DNA of 33,397 nucleotides from Streptomyces sp. Ncost-T10-10d. Its GTDB lineage: Bacteria > Actinomycetota > Actinomycetes > Streptomycetales > Streptomycetaceae. The translations under genes and the position numbers were made by a program. How positions within the stretch are numbered: the first letter of the stretch is position 1; the number at the start of each line of letters is the position of its first letter. This document shows, piece after piece, positions 17,157-25,090 of this stretch. The DNA is taken from NCBI RefSeq assembly GCF_900091955.1, contig NZ_FMDF01000007.1, forward strand, positions 1-33,397, given 5' to 3'. The notes below the pieces were generated by a model that was given only the letters and a program-made list of their open reading frames with translations, was not told where the DNA came from and made no database searches.

Positions 17157-17825
17157 TCAGTGACGAAAGGAAGGCCGCTGCGGCACGTTGATCCGGACCC
17201 GCCGTGCGGACCCCGCTCCCTCGATGTCGTCGAGCTGCCCCAGTACGGCGGCCCGCAACTCGTCGTAGTCCGCGAAACCGTGGTCGTGGAAGAGGGTGTA
17301 GCCCGTCCACATCAGGTTGGCGCACACCTTCGCGGGCACCTGCCCGGTCTGCGCGCCCATCCCGACGAGAGCCACCGACCGGATGCTGCCCGGCTTCGCC
17401 CGGTTCTGTAGATGCACCGCCTGGAAGGCGGCCGCGCAGGCCAGGGCCACGTTCATCGTGTCGCTGACGTTCTGCGACGACTGACGCATGGTGGGCGTCG
17501 AGATCAGATACCGGGGTACGTCCGCCCCGGACGTGACGCACACCGCGCTGCCAACCGGCAGCCGTCCGCCGAACCGGTCGCGGATCGCCCGCTGCACCCG
17601 CACCTGGATGCCCGCACCGAGGTACCGCTTGACGACGGCGTCGACCCCACCGTCCATCCGGCCACGCTCATTGGTGGGGGAGACCCAGGCGTCGGCGTCC
17701 ACATCGAGAAGGGAACCCCGCCTGATCTCGACCTCCGGCGTGTCCGCGAACGCGGACCGCCAGGCCGTCACCACCTCGTCGTTGACGTCGACCAGGACGA
17801 CGCTCAACGCATGCCTGACACCCAC
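17157..17825 (-). CDS. Macrodomain protein, likely ADP-ribose binder or hydrolase
   Basis: 222 residues from GTG 17825, with AGGGG about 9 bases upstream. The macrodomain signatures are present: ADAWVSPTNERGRMDGGVDA at residues 44-63 (the aDaiVNpaN...GGvD loop that binds ADP-ribose), LPVGSAVCVTSG and YLISTPTM (89-112), and VALVGMGAQTGQVP at 151-164 (the phosphate-binding loop). The domain fills the whole protein. Macrodomains bind ADP-ribose or remove it from proteins and nucleic acids, as DarG does for DarT. The next gene on the strand encodes an ADP-ribosyltransferase fusion, so this is the candidate antidote or eraser. It is the first gene of the operon. Confidence 0.9.
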   Translation of the reverse strand: MGVRHALSVVLVDVNDEVVTAWRSAFADTPEVEIRRGSLLDVDADAWVSPTNERGRMDGGVDAVVKRYLGAGIQVRVQRAIRDRFGGRLPVGSAVCVTSGADVPRYLISTPTMRQSSQNVSDTMNVALACAAAFQAVHLQNRAKPGSIRSVALVGMGAQTGQVPAKVCANLMWTGYTLFHDHGFADYDELRAAVLGQLDDIEGAGSARRVRINVPQRPSFRH

Positions 17826-18191
17826 GAATTCACCCCTCTCACCCCGTGATCTCGAACAATCCCGAAGCTACCGCGCGCCACTGACAGTGCCGTTCGACAG
17901 GGTTGTTCGAGCGGGGGAGCAGAGGAGCAAGGGAGGGAGGAGCGGGAGCCGATGGCGAGCGGTCAGGAACCCGCCGCCAGCGTGGCGACACCCGGTCCGG
18001 AGAGGTCGTCCAGTGCCACCCGGCGCCCCGACACGGCGAGCAGCAGGCAGAGGGCGGGGCCGGTCGCCTCCGGTCCGGTTCCGATCGACAGCAGCGTAGA
18101 CACCGACGAGAAGCCGACGACGATAGTGGTGGCGGCATCCGGCGAGTCGCTCCTCAGCGACGGATAGAGGCCCGGGTCTGCGCAGGCCGGG
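17826..18191. other. Upstream region of the macrodomain operon
   Basis: Frames on both strands are open, but none looks like a real protein. The stretch should contain the promoter of the macrodomain operon. I could not single out a clear -35/-10 pair. Confidence 0.4.
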
Positions 18192-18261
18192 GTCCGGACA
18201 GTGTCCGGGACAAGGCTCTGACCAGGTCGGACAAGCAACGACTGTCCGGGACAGTCGGACA
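18192..18261. repeat. Cluster of GGACA motifs with two identical palindromes
   Basis: TGTCCGGGACA occurs twice (18202-18212 and 18243-18253), centres 41 bases apart or about four helical turns. The second copy extends to the perfect 15-bp palindrome ACTGTCCGGGACAGT (18241-18255). GGACA is present five times, at 18196, 18208, 18229, 18249 and 18257. The cluster lies between the divergent macrodomain operon and a secreted-protein gene, about 95-165 bases before the latter. It looks like a multi-site operator. Confidence 0.55.
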
Positions 18262-18355
18262 CTGTGGCTCCAGCGCGGCCAATGCGAGCAAGCTCGACGC
18301 CGCACAGTCTTAGCGCCCGAGCACCGACTTCCTTAGGCGAAAGGTCTCTCACCGT

Positions 18356-18697
18356 ATGTCTCGACTAGGACGCACCGCCGCAACGCTCGCCGCGGCCTCA
18401 GGGCTCTTCGCCGGAGGCATCGCCACCGCGCCTTCCGCCGCCGCAGCCGACTGCTGGACACCAGCGCAGTTCGGCCACAACCAATGGGCTCACACGGGGA
18501 ACAACCCCATCTCCCACAATGGACCCTACGCCGGGTGCACCAGCTACCCCGTGGGCGACTCGTGGGTGTCCGTGATGTGCAAGTACACCAACACCGCTGG
18601 CAGCATCTGGTACTACACCGACTGGGGATGGATCTACGGCGCGAAGTACCTGTCGTTCCCCTACGGTGGCGTGACGGTGACCTGTACCAAGTACTGA
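18356..18697 (+). CDS. Small secreted Cys/Trp-rich protein
   Basis: 113 residues from ATG 18356, with GAAAGG about 11 bases upstream. The signal peptide (basic start MSRLGRTAATLAAASGLFAG, cleavage after SAAAA) leaves a mature domain of about 80 residues starting DCW. That domain has four Cys (DCW, GCT, MCKY, TCT) and many aromatic residues (WYYTDWGWIYGAKYL). Alternating aromatic strands and paired Cys suggest a compact beta fold such as an SH3-like domain. I know no named function; streptomycetes export many such proteins. Confidence 0.75.
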   Translation: MSRLGRTAATLAAASGLFAGGIATAPSAAAADCWTPAQFGHNQWAHTGNNPISHNGPYAGCTSYPVGDSWVSVMCKYTNTAGSIWYYTDWGWIYGAKYLSFPYGGVTVTCTKY

Positions 18698-19074
18698 CAC
18701 ACATCTGGCCCTGCAGAGTCAGAGCTGCCCGTCTGCCGACAGGCTGCGGGCAGCCGTGTTTCCGCGGGGGGAAGGCCGGCCCTGGCGGCTTGCGACCACG
18801 ACGCGGCCTGGGCCTAATCAAGGTTCACGTCGGCGTAGGCAAGGCGCCGTTGGTTTCGCCGACGGGTCTCTCCTGCGTCCGGTGCCCGTCTCGCAGCACC
18901 TGCAGTTGGCCTCGGCCTAGTGCTGGGCGGACACCCACGTCGCGTCCACCTGACGCTGGGCCCCTTCCCGGGTCGCGTCCGCCGACGTGACCGGCATTGT
19001 CTTGAAAGCGAAACTCCGATAGCCCACGTGCAGCAGGTCACATTAGCTGCACAAGTCCATGTGAGGGGAAAGTG
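18698..19074. other. Gap between two secreted-protein genes
   Basis: A short GC inverted repeat (GGCTGCGGGCAGCC, about 18743-18756) lies soon after the upstream stop and may be part of a terminator. The remainder shows no convincing gene. The promoter of the downstream gene is probably in the last 80 bases, which are less GC-rich. Confidence 0.4.
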
Positions 19075-19491
19075 ATGCGACGACGCGTTACCGCGATGGC
19101 GGCAGCTGCTGCCGCATTCGGAGCCGTCATGGTGGCAGCTCCGTCTGCTTCGGCCTGGACCTACAGTCTCTCCACTGGCACGTCACGGCCTTACGGTGGC
19201 TGGGGCGAGGCCACTATCGACTTCGGAAACAGCTCGATAGAAGCGTGCGACCTGGGAGGAAAGGACGGCCTTCGGGCAGTAGCCATGGTGAGTTGGACCG
19301 GCATGGTGGATTCCCCCATCGAAGCTCAGGACACTAACGGATCAAACGGCTACGAGCGCTGCAGCGGAGACTTGACCTTCTGGGGACCAGAGACTGGGAC
19401 CGCCTACACGTTCAAGGCCTGCTTGCGTGACGGCGCGACCGGGACACCCCAGCTCTGCAGCACTCACAAGGGTTCCTGGGGTTACAACTGA
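19075..19491 (+). CDS. Small secreted protein of unknown function
   Basis: 138 residues from ATG 19075, well spaced from GAGGGGA at 19063-19069; the GTG at 19072 is too close to that site. The signal peptide runs to PSASA, with cleavage before WTY. The mature part has a TIDFGNSSIEACDLGGKDGL segment and four Cys (EACD, ERCS, KACL, QLCS) that could make two disulfides. I recognise no enzyme motif; a beta-rich exported domain is likely. Confidence 0.75.
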   Translation: MRRRVTAMAAAAAAFGAVMVAAPSASAWTYSLSTGTSRPYGGWGEATIDFGNSSIEACDLGGKDGLRAVAMVSWTGMVDSPIEAQDTNGSNGYERCSGDLTFWGPETGTAYTFKACLRDGATGTPQLCSTHKGSWGYN

Positions 19492-19650
19492 ACCCAACTA
19501 CCCGCACAGCCCGGGTGCCCTGACCAGGATGAGGCCGACGGGCGACGCGCCCAAGCTGCTGCAACGCACGCAGCTGGATACCGCGGTTCCCCTGAGCGCC
19601 CACCCCGGAGTGCCAGCACCCGCCCGCGGCGAGCGTCGGAAGACAGATTG

Positions 19651-20721
19651 TCACCGGCCGCCCCAGGTCGGCCGCGATGCCGGAACACGCGATAGCCTCC
19701 CTCGGATGGGCATCAAAATGCCCGTCCGAGGGTGCGTCGTACGGTCAGACGCTGCGGTCCGGCAGGCTCCCGGACCGCGCAAACTTCCGGTCTCAGCCGA
19801 CGAGGCGAAGCTTGGACGGCAGCATCTCGCCACCGCCGCGGCTGCCGCCCGCGCCCGCTGCGCCAGCCGGTGGACGGTGCAGGCGCCGAACGCCCGGATC
19901 GCTGAGGCCCGCCGTGTCGTGCGCAGATCGGACAGCGATCGCGGCGCCTTGCGCTTCGGTGGGCGCGTCCGGCCGGCGGACTGCCGGCCCAGCGCATAGA
20001 CGGCCCACTCCCCCGGCGGGTGCCCCTGCCGCTCTTGGTAGTCGGCCGTGAGGACGGACAGCGCGTCGGCGATCTGCTGACGGCGGTTGGACTGCCAGCT
20101 GATCAGCCGCTGGTCGATGCCCGCGATCTCCATGACCGGTCGCCGGCCGGGCCTCACCTCGCGCGGCTCCCACACACGTACGAGACGGGCGGACACCTCC
20201 TCCATGAAGTACAGGGTGTAGAGGGTGCCGGCCGCGACGATGTGCTCCAGCATCGAGTCCGCCGACAGGTTGCCCCACGTCCCCTTGGCGTCCGGCCGCC
20301 GGACACGGATCGACACCACCGCGTGATCCTGAAGCAGCGGTTTCGAATCGACAGCTCTGGACTCGTAGTGCCGGAACACCGCGGCGATCAGCCCGTCCCG
20401 GATCGGCTCGCGGTGCTTGCCGCCGCTCCCCCAGCGGTTCTCCGCGACCGAGTCCTCAAACCACGCCAGCGTCTTGTCCCCGGCGATGTCCTGGCACAGC
20501 TCCAGCACCAGGCGGTGCTCCTCACCGAGCGGCGCCCACGCGATCTGCGCCGTCGACGGCGCCCGGAACACCAGGTCCATGCCCAGCCAGGGCGACCGCT
20601 CCTTGGCCTTCTCGGTGGCCTCCGACTGGTTGTGCTCGATGGGCCTGCCCAGCACGGTCGCCCTCCGCGCCTTCGCCGGACCGTTTCCCAGTCGCTCCGC
20701 ACGTCCCACCCCGCCCTTCAC
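19651..20721 (-). pseudogene. Decayed MobF (TrwC/TraA-type) relaxase
   Basis: The minus frame has the TrwC-relaxase core: WLGMDLVFRAPSTAQIAW (where GYDLTFSAPKSVSVLW is usual), DGLIAAVFRHYESRAVDSKP, VVSIRVRRPDAKGTWGNLSA and TLYTLYFMEEVSARLVRVWE, then EIAGIDQRLI. MobF relaxases nick plasmid DNA at oriT using N-terminal Tyr residues and a three-His metal site. Here the N-terminal Tyr region is missing and one of the three His is Gln (LLQDH, residues 129-133; His118 and His133 remain). The helicase half is replaced after about residue 300 by low-complexity Ala/Arg sequence. It marks a lost conjugative element. Confidence 0.7.
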
Positions 20722-20799
20722 ACTGATCCGCGCCGGTGACCGTCCGCGAAGGCCGCTACGAGAGGTCGGTGGTTTCCAGTGGATCTGCGGGGGCGGTTG

Positions 20800-21105
20800 C
20801 GTGCCCAGCGCTTGAGGTCGACTACTACGGGCGGAGCACGTGGGCCTGCACCGACCCGGGCAGCTTCCTCGTTGCCGATGCGTCGGACAAGATCCTGGCC
20901 GTGGCTCTCAGCGTCGTGCGTGAGGATGAGGGGGACGGATACGTGCAGCGTTTGGAGGCGTTCGCCAATCGGCATCGCGAGCGCCTGGAGGAGCTGCTGC
21001 GCGTGTACGGATCGGGCAGGGCCGCCTGCCGAACACGGCCGGTATGCGCTGGTCGGTCAGCTCGAGAGCCTGGTGATCTGCAAGCGGCTGCAGAACGCCC
21101 TGCCA
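20800..21105 (+). pseudogene. Frameshifted gene of unknown function
   Basis: One frame reads LEVDYYGRSTWACTDPGSFL, VADASDKILAVALSVVREDE and YVQRLEAFANRHRERLEELL. Near 21020 the coherent sequence jumps one frame to AEHGRYALVGQLESLVICKR and LQNAL. Both halves look like a single actinobacterial protein with a helical C-terminus, interrupted by a small indel. I do not recognise the family. A strong hairpin directly follows. Confidence 0.5.
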
Positions 21106-21111
21106 ACTGCA

Positions 21112-21148
21112 CAGGGGTGGGGCAGAACCTCACTCTGCCCCACCCCTG
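21112..21148 (+). terminator. 15-bp perfect hairpin terminator
   Basis: CAGGGGTGGGGCAGA (21112-21126) pairs exactly with 21134-21148 around a 7-base loop. It lies between converging frames and can stop transcription from both sides. Confidence 0.8.
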
Positions 21149-21164
21149 GACCGGCGGCCTTCGG

Positions 21165-21431
21165 TCAGTCCCTTTGGAGGCCCTCTACCACAAGGCGTTC
21201 CGGGTATCCGAAGCGCGCGCCGAGTGCCACGAACTCCTCTCGGCTGGTCGCGCCGATCGGCACGGCGTGCAATTTCACCGCCCGCAGGAACAGCCGGTAG
21301 CCCAGGTCGGCGCAGACCTGGACGACCATTTCTTCCGGCGCCGGCACCAGACCCCCAGTGGCAACGGGTCGAATCGAAGGGCCTCTTCGTCCGCCGAGGT
21401 CCGGTGCGTCGCCGGCCCGGCCTGCCGGCAC
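21165..21431 (-). pseudogene. Fragment ending VEGLQRD, joined to IS sequence
   Basis: The last about 55 codons (EEMVVQVCADLGYRLFLRAV, then SREEFVALGARFGYPERLVV) look like the C-terminus of a real protein ending just inside a terminator. Upstream, the frame (PAGRAGDAPDLGG) instead resembles the middle of an IS5-type transposase. An insertion appears to have removed the 5' part of the original gene. I do not recognise that gene. Confidence 0.4.
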
Positions 21432-21444
21432 TGTGAAAGCAAGG

Positions 21445-21590
21445 GGGCGTGGCGTGCGCCGCCGTCTGCGGCCAGGTGGACTTTGGTGCTCAGTCCGCCG
21501 CGGGAGCGTCCGAATGTGTGATGGTCCGGCTCGTCGCGGCCCGCGGCCCCTTTTTGCGTGTCCGGCGGCGTATGGGCGAGCTGGTCAACG
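21445..21590 (-). pseudogene. Remnant of an IS5-family transposase
   Basis: The minus strand reads DQLAHTPPDTQKGAAGRDEP, DHHTFGRSRGGLSTKVHLAA and DGGARHAP. GRSRGGLSTKVHLA is the hallmark of the central DDE block of IS5-type transposases in Streptomyces. Only about 50 residues remain, with the continuation (AGRAGDAP) in another frame. No ends can be paired. Confidence 0.7.
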
Positions 21591-21593
21591 GAT

Positions 21594-22064
21594 CTACGAA
21601 GCGGGCTGACTCTCCAGCAGAGTGTCCACCGTGAGGGTTCCTGCCAAGGTGCTGGTCAACCACTCGGCGAGAGTGATGCCCTGGGGCCAGTGTTCTCCTT
21701 GGTGGTTGCACCACATGGGACCCGTAGGATCGCGGAAGTCGACCAGCGACCAGAGGGTGCAGCCCCAGTCGTAGATCAGCACGAGGCCGACGGGGATGTG
21801 GCCGGACGGATCAGGGCCGTCCTGGTACAGCTCGGCGATGTCCGCAAAGTTGCCCTGGAAGGCCCCTCCGCGTACGCCCAGGATTCCTTCGCCCGGACCG
21901 AATCCGCCGTTGGCCACTTCGATGTACAGGCGACGCAAGAGGGGCGGCAGCAGGAAGCCGATGACCTCTTCCGCCTCGGCGACAGCCTCCGGTGTTGCGG
22001 GCGGTGGCAAGCTTCCCGCCTGGACTCCCGTTCGCAACGCTTCGACAACCTCATCATCAGTCAC
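21594..22064 (-). CDS. SMI1/KNR4 (SUKH) family protein
   Basis: 156 residues from ATG 22064. The SUKH pattern is visible: ATPEAVAEAEEVIGFLLPPL, LRRLYIEVANGGFGPGEGIL, DPSGHIPVGLVLIYDWGCTL and WCNHQGEHW. SUKH proteins commonly serve as immunity proteins for polymorphic toxins and contact-dependent systems, but many are orphans. No toxin gene is visible here; the neighbours are an IS5 remnant and a flavoprotein tail. An orphan immunity gene left after loss of its toxin is one explanation. Confidence 0.8.
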   Translation of the reverse strand: MTDDEVVEALRTGVQAGSLPPPATPEAVAEAEEVIGFLLPPLLRRLYIEVANGGFGPGEGILGVRGGAFQGNFADIAELYQDGPDPSGHIPVGLVLIYDWGCTLWSLVDFRDPTGPMWCNHQGEHWPQGITLAEWLTSTLAGTLTVDTLLESQPAS

Positions 22065-22330
22065 TGGCTCAGCCTCTCAGCCGGATCCGTGGACGCCAGT
22101 CCTTCGAACGGAAGCGGAACGGTCACGCGCCGAAGCGTTGCGACGCCTGATCGCCGTGCACCTTGTGGGCCGTCCAAGACCGATCGCCGACAGCCGACAG
22201 CCGACAGCCGACAATGACTAACAACGACCGGTCCGTGACTGGCGATCAGCGCCCGGAGCTGCGAAAAACCAGAATGCCCGCCAGGACATTCCCCGCCTGA
22301 TCGCCGAGATCCGACGTCTCCGCAGTTGTC
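22065..22330. other. Gap containing a heptamer repeat
   Basis: No gene is recognised. It contains the GCCGACA repeat listed separately and ends at a strong hairpin. Confidence 0.4.
22186..22213. repeat. Four tandem GCCGACA heptamers
   Basis: Four exact head-to-tail copies of GCCGACA, directly before ATGAC. This is a simple sequence repeat that could arise by replication slippage. Confidence 0.85.
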
Positions 22331-22362
22331 AAAGAGCCGGAGGCTGATGCCTCCGGCTCTTT
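22331..22362. terminator. 14-bp hairpin with flanking A and T tracts
   Basis: AAAGAGCCGGAGGC (22331-22344) pairs perfectly with 22349-22362 around a TGAT loop. It begins with AAA and ends with TTT, the classic form of a bidirectional intrinsic terminator. Confidence 0.85.
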
Positions 22363-22370
22363 GCCTATGA

Positions 22371-22676
22371 GCGGGAGGCATCCTCGCCCCGGGCGGCAGC
22401 CGAGTCCTCGAGGGTTCGGCCGGATGGCGGGACCGCCTGTCGACCGTGGTGGCCGCCCCCGCGGACCGCGGCGATCTGTCGGCCGCACTCATCCGCCCCG
22501 ACGGCATCGTCGCCTGGGCCGCCGCCCCGGGCCTGCCCGCGGACACCGCAGCTCTGGCGACCGCGCTGCGCACCTGGCTCGGCGAACGGCACACACGTAT
22601 GACGAACGGCCAACAAGGTGAACCTGGTCAACCTGACGGCAAGAAAAGCACCGGACAACGCAGAGGGGAGGTCTGA
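22371..22676 (+). pseudogene. C-terminal tail of a flavoprotein monooxygenase
   Basis: Starting directly after an in-frame stop, the frame gives ILAPGGSRVLEGSAGWRDRL, STVVAAPADRGDLSAALIRP and DGIVAWAAAPGLPADTAALA, then TALRTWLGE. The RPDGxVAWA motif and final helix are typical of the C-terminal thioredoxin-like domain of PheA/TfdB-type FAD aromatic hydroxylases. The FAD and NADPH domains are absent; the hairpin at 22331-22362 sits where the rest should be. Confidence 0.65.
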
Positions 22677-22784
22677 TTGTGTGCGATCCAATCTGACGGT
22701 CGGTTCGGTACAGATCTGCCCTGATGCTACCGAAAGGCCGTCCCGCCTCCGCACCGGCAAAACATCCGAGGAGCAGGAACGACA

Positions 22785-24284
22785 ATGGCGCCCGATCCGA
22801 CAATCGCCCAGGTGACCATGACCCTGGCCGCCCTTGCAGCCACCGGGGCCACCCCGCGTCCGTCCGGGGAAACCCCGGAGCATCAGACCGAGCGAATCAT
22901 CACCGGCATCGACGCGCAGCTGAGCGATCCCAGCCTTGCGACGCAGGGCGCGTGGAAGCTGGTGTGGCTCGCCCTGAGCGAGGCCAACGCCAATATGGCC
23001 TACATCGCACAGAGCACCAACGGCTCGAACGAGTTCGCCGTGGTCGCTCGCGGAACGGACGCCGATCTGACCGACATCCTTGAGGATCTCGAGGTCGGCA
23101 CAGTCGTCCCGTTCCCCGAAAGCGGATCGCCGAAGCCCATCGCCGTTTCCAAGGGGGCGATGGATGCGTTCAAACGGGTTGTCAACGCCCGCTCGATCGC
23201 CTCACCCTCCCCGAACGTCACGCTTGCTCAGGCGCTCGCCGCCGTGCTCAAGTCGGCGCCCTCCTCGCCGCAGCCGACCGTCTATCTGACCGGTCACAGC
23301 CTGGGCGGTTGCATCGCCACCATGCTCGCGCCGTACCTGCAGGCACAGACCTGGCCGAAACAGCCGAAGTTCGCGGTGATCACCTACGCCGCTCCCACCG
23401 CCGGCGTGCAGAGCTTCGTCGACTACTTCGACTCCGTGCCGTGGCTCATGGACGAGCGCCAGAACAACGCCTACGACCTGGTACCGCACGCGTGGGCCGA
23501 TCTCGACACCACCGCCGGCTGGTACCCGAGCCCGGGACCGCAGGCGACCGAAGAAGTGAAGCTGCTCATCGGGGCGATCTCCAAGCGCACCAAGGGTAAC
23601 GTCTACGTCCAGCCCGGCACGCTCTGCCTGATGAACACCGGATACACGAGCCTTGCCAAGAACCTGGTCAACAAGACCACCCAGGACTTCCTCGGCCAGG
23701 TCGCCTTCCAACATGCCAACTCCACCTACCTGGACCTGGTGGGGGCGCCTGCCGTCCCTTCCGGGCCGGTGGTGACCGACGTGACCCCCACCTTCGGCGC
23801 ACCAGGCGCCACGGTGACCATCAACGGCACCGGCTTCAGTCCGGACAGCGTGGTCGACTTCGGCCACTTCGCCTGCACCAAGCGCGACATCGACCCCTCC
23901 GGCATCAGGATCACCGCTCAGGTCCCCAACGGAACCGGCGTCGTCCACGTCCGCGTCACCAACACCCTCGGCACCTCCCCGGCCGTCGCGATGGGGCAGT
24001 TCGCCTATGGCGGACCCGCACCTGTGGTGGTCAGTGCGGTCAGCCCGACCAGCGGAAAGGTCGGCACCCCGGTCACCATCAGCGGCTCGGGCTTCGCCGG
24101 TGGCGCCACCGTGCACTTCAAGGACAAGGCATCCGATTCGGTCAAGTTCGTCTCCACCGGCCAGATCACCGCAACCGCGCCCGGTCAGCTCGACGACCAC
24201 CAGACGGTCAACATCACCGTGACGGTCGGCAAGGCCACCTCCCCCACCAGCCCGGCAGACGAGTTCACCTACACCGGACGGTAG
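22785..24284 (+). CDS. Class 3 lipase with two IPT/TIG domains
   Basis: 499 residues from ATG 22785, with AGGAGCAGGAA just upstream. The alpha/beta-hydrolase lipase-3 domain covers about residues 35-290: EFAVVARGTDADLTDILEDL (oxyanion region), the nucleophile elbow VYLTGHSLGGCIATM (Ser172), FAVITYAAPTAGVQSF, and NNAYDLVPHAW with the acid Asp. Two IPT/TIG immunoglobulin-like domains follow at about 331-415 and 418-497, each beginning PxVxxVxPxxGxxGxxVTIxGxGF. IPT domains usually bind carbohydrates or proteins at the cell surface, yet no N-terminal signal peptide is evident. An atypical secretion route or a cytoplasmic role is open. The substrate is unknown. Confidence 0.9.
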   Translation: MAPDPTIAQVTMTLAALAATGATPRPSGETPEHQTERIITGIDAQLSDPSLATQGAWKLVWLALSEANANMAYIAQSTNGSNEFAVVARGTDADLTDILEDLEVGTVVPFPESGSPKPIAVSKGAMDAFKRVVNARSIASPSPNVTLAQALAAVLKSAPSSPQPTVYLTGHSLGGCIATMLAPYLQAQTWPKQPKFAVITYAAPTAGVQSFVDYFDSVPWLMDERQNNAYDLVPHAWADLDTTAGWYPSPGPQATEEVKLLIGAISKRTKGNVYVQPGTLCLMNTGYTSLAKNLVNKTTQDFLGQVAFQHANSTYLDLVGAPAVPSGPVVTDVTPTFGAPGATVTINGTGFSPDSVVDFGHFACTKRDIDPSGIRITAQVPNGTGVVHVRVTNTLGTSPAVAMGQFAYGGPAPVVVSAVSPTSGKVGTPVTISGSGFAGGATVHFKDKASDSVKFVSTGQITATAPGQLDDHQTVNITVTVGKATSPTSPADEFTYTGR

Positions 24285-24496
24285 CGTCCGCACGTCCCCG
24301 TTCCCGGGGTGGCCCTTCGAGCAGCCCCGGGCCCTTGCCGCCGACCGGTCGTACCGTGCCCGGGCAAGGGATTGCCGCAGGACCGTTCGCCCTGCGGCGA
24401 GCAGGCCACGGGAGCTGTGCGGGAGGGCCGAGCGGCTGCCGGGCGACCAGGTGTCCGGTACCCCCGGCCCCATCCACTGAGCCGGCCGACAATCCG

Positions 24497-24820
24497 ATGA
24501 GCGACGTGCCGTCGGAGCCAACAGGTGCTTACGCCGTAAGCACCCTGCAACCGGACGCCCTGCGCGACCGCATGGCCGCCGGAGAGACAATCTCCGGACC
24601 GGCCGCCGGACGGGCAGTCACCGCCGCTGCCCAAGCACCTCGGTTCATGGGCCGCATCATCCCCAGGACCTTCGCGAAGAAGGCGGCCGACTACCTCGTC
24701 CGCGACGGCATCGTTCTCTTCGACAACCCTGACGCGCTTCTGATCTGTGTGTTCAAGCGCGGCAACGCGCTCTGCGATCTGGCTCCGGACTCGACAGCCC
24801 CCAACCAGTACGCCTGGGTC
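24497..24820 (+). pseudogene. Fragment of a conserved actinobacterial protein
   Basis: From ATG 24497 the frame reads LQPDALRDRMAAGETISGPA, RAVTAAAQAPRFMGRIIPRT, ADYLVRDGIVLFDNPDALLI and CVFKRGNALCDLAPDSTAPN. It recalls the C-terminal part of large mobile-element-associated proteins often annotated as integrase in Streptomyces, but no recombinase catalytic residue is visible. After NQYA it loses similarity and runs into the next fragment. No ribosome-binding site is seen. I regard it as a remnant of uncertain family. Confidence 0.4.
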
Positions 24821-24834
24821 CGGCCCGGGCACTG

Positions 24835-25080
24835 GTGGTCGAGTCGGTCGCCTGCCCGGCGATCCGCAAGACAGGGGCCGAGTGCCTCACGGCGTGGGCC
24901 CAGTTGATGGAGGCGCTGGTGGCCGAGCGCCGCCCCGACCGGCCGGTACCGCCGATGGCCGGTACTGGCGCGATCGGGGCGGTTGTACATCTGCTGGCCT
25001 CCGCCATCGAGGAGGGCCGGGACCTGTCCTCGATGAGCGGCATCCTGGCCGACACCGCCTGCCGTCCGCTGCCGGCCTGA
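24835..25080 (+). pseudogene. Possible TetR-regulator C-terminal fragment
   Basis: The frame entering at ALVVESVACPAIRKTGAECL and continuing WAQLMEALVAERRPDRPVPP, TGAIGAVVHLLASAIEEGRD is helical. It ends with a LADTACRPLPA tail. The TGAIGAVVHLLASAIEEGRD helix resembles the last helices of TetR ligand-binding domains. There is no DNA-binding N-terminus nearby; a GTG at 24835 is only a nominal start. Confidence 0.35.
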
Positions 25081-25090
25081 CGGCCCGGGC

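Noticed and set aside
15245..17191. 648-codon plus-strand frame opposite the UDG-ART gene
   Set aside because: It is the antisense shadow of a GC-rich gene: rich in Arg/His/Leu, no domains, no ribosome-binding site.
17963..18352. 129-codon minus-strand frame upstream of the macrodomain gene
   Set aside because: Its apparent PGQSLLVRPGQSL repeats come from the GGACA palindromes; no ribosome site or family resemblance.
20718..20975. Minus-strand frame with a VVVDLKRW motif, considered as a nuclease-related domain
   Set aside because: The rest of the frame is incoherent, and the opposite strand carries the better protein-like sequence.
22186..22213. CRISPR-like array
   Set aside because: The repeats are 7 bases and contiguous, without spacers; it is a simple tandem repeat. 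No CRISPR array or cas gene was seen anywhere.
23202..24590. 462-codon minus-strand frame opposite the lipase
   Set aside because: Shadow of the lipase and IPT domains; no start signal or motifs.
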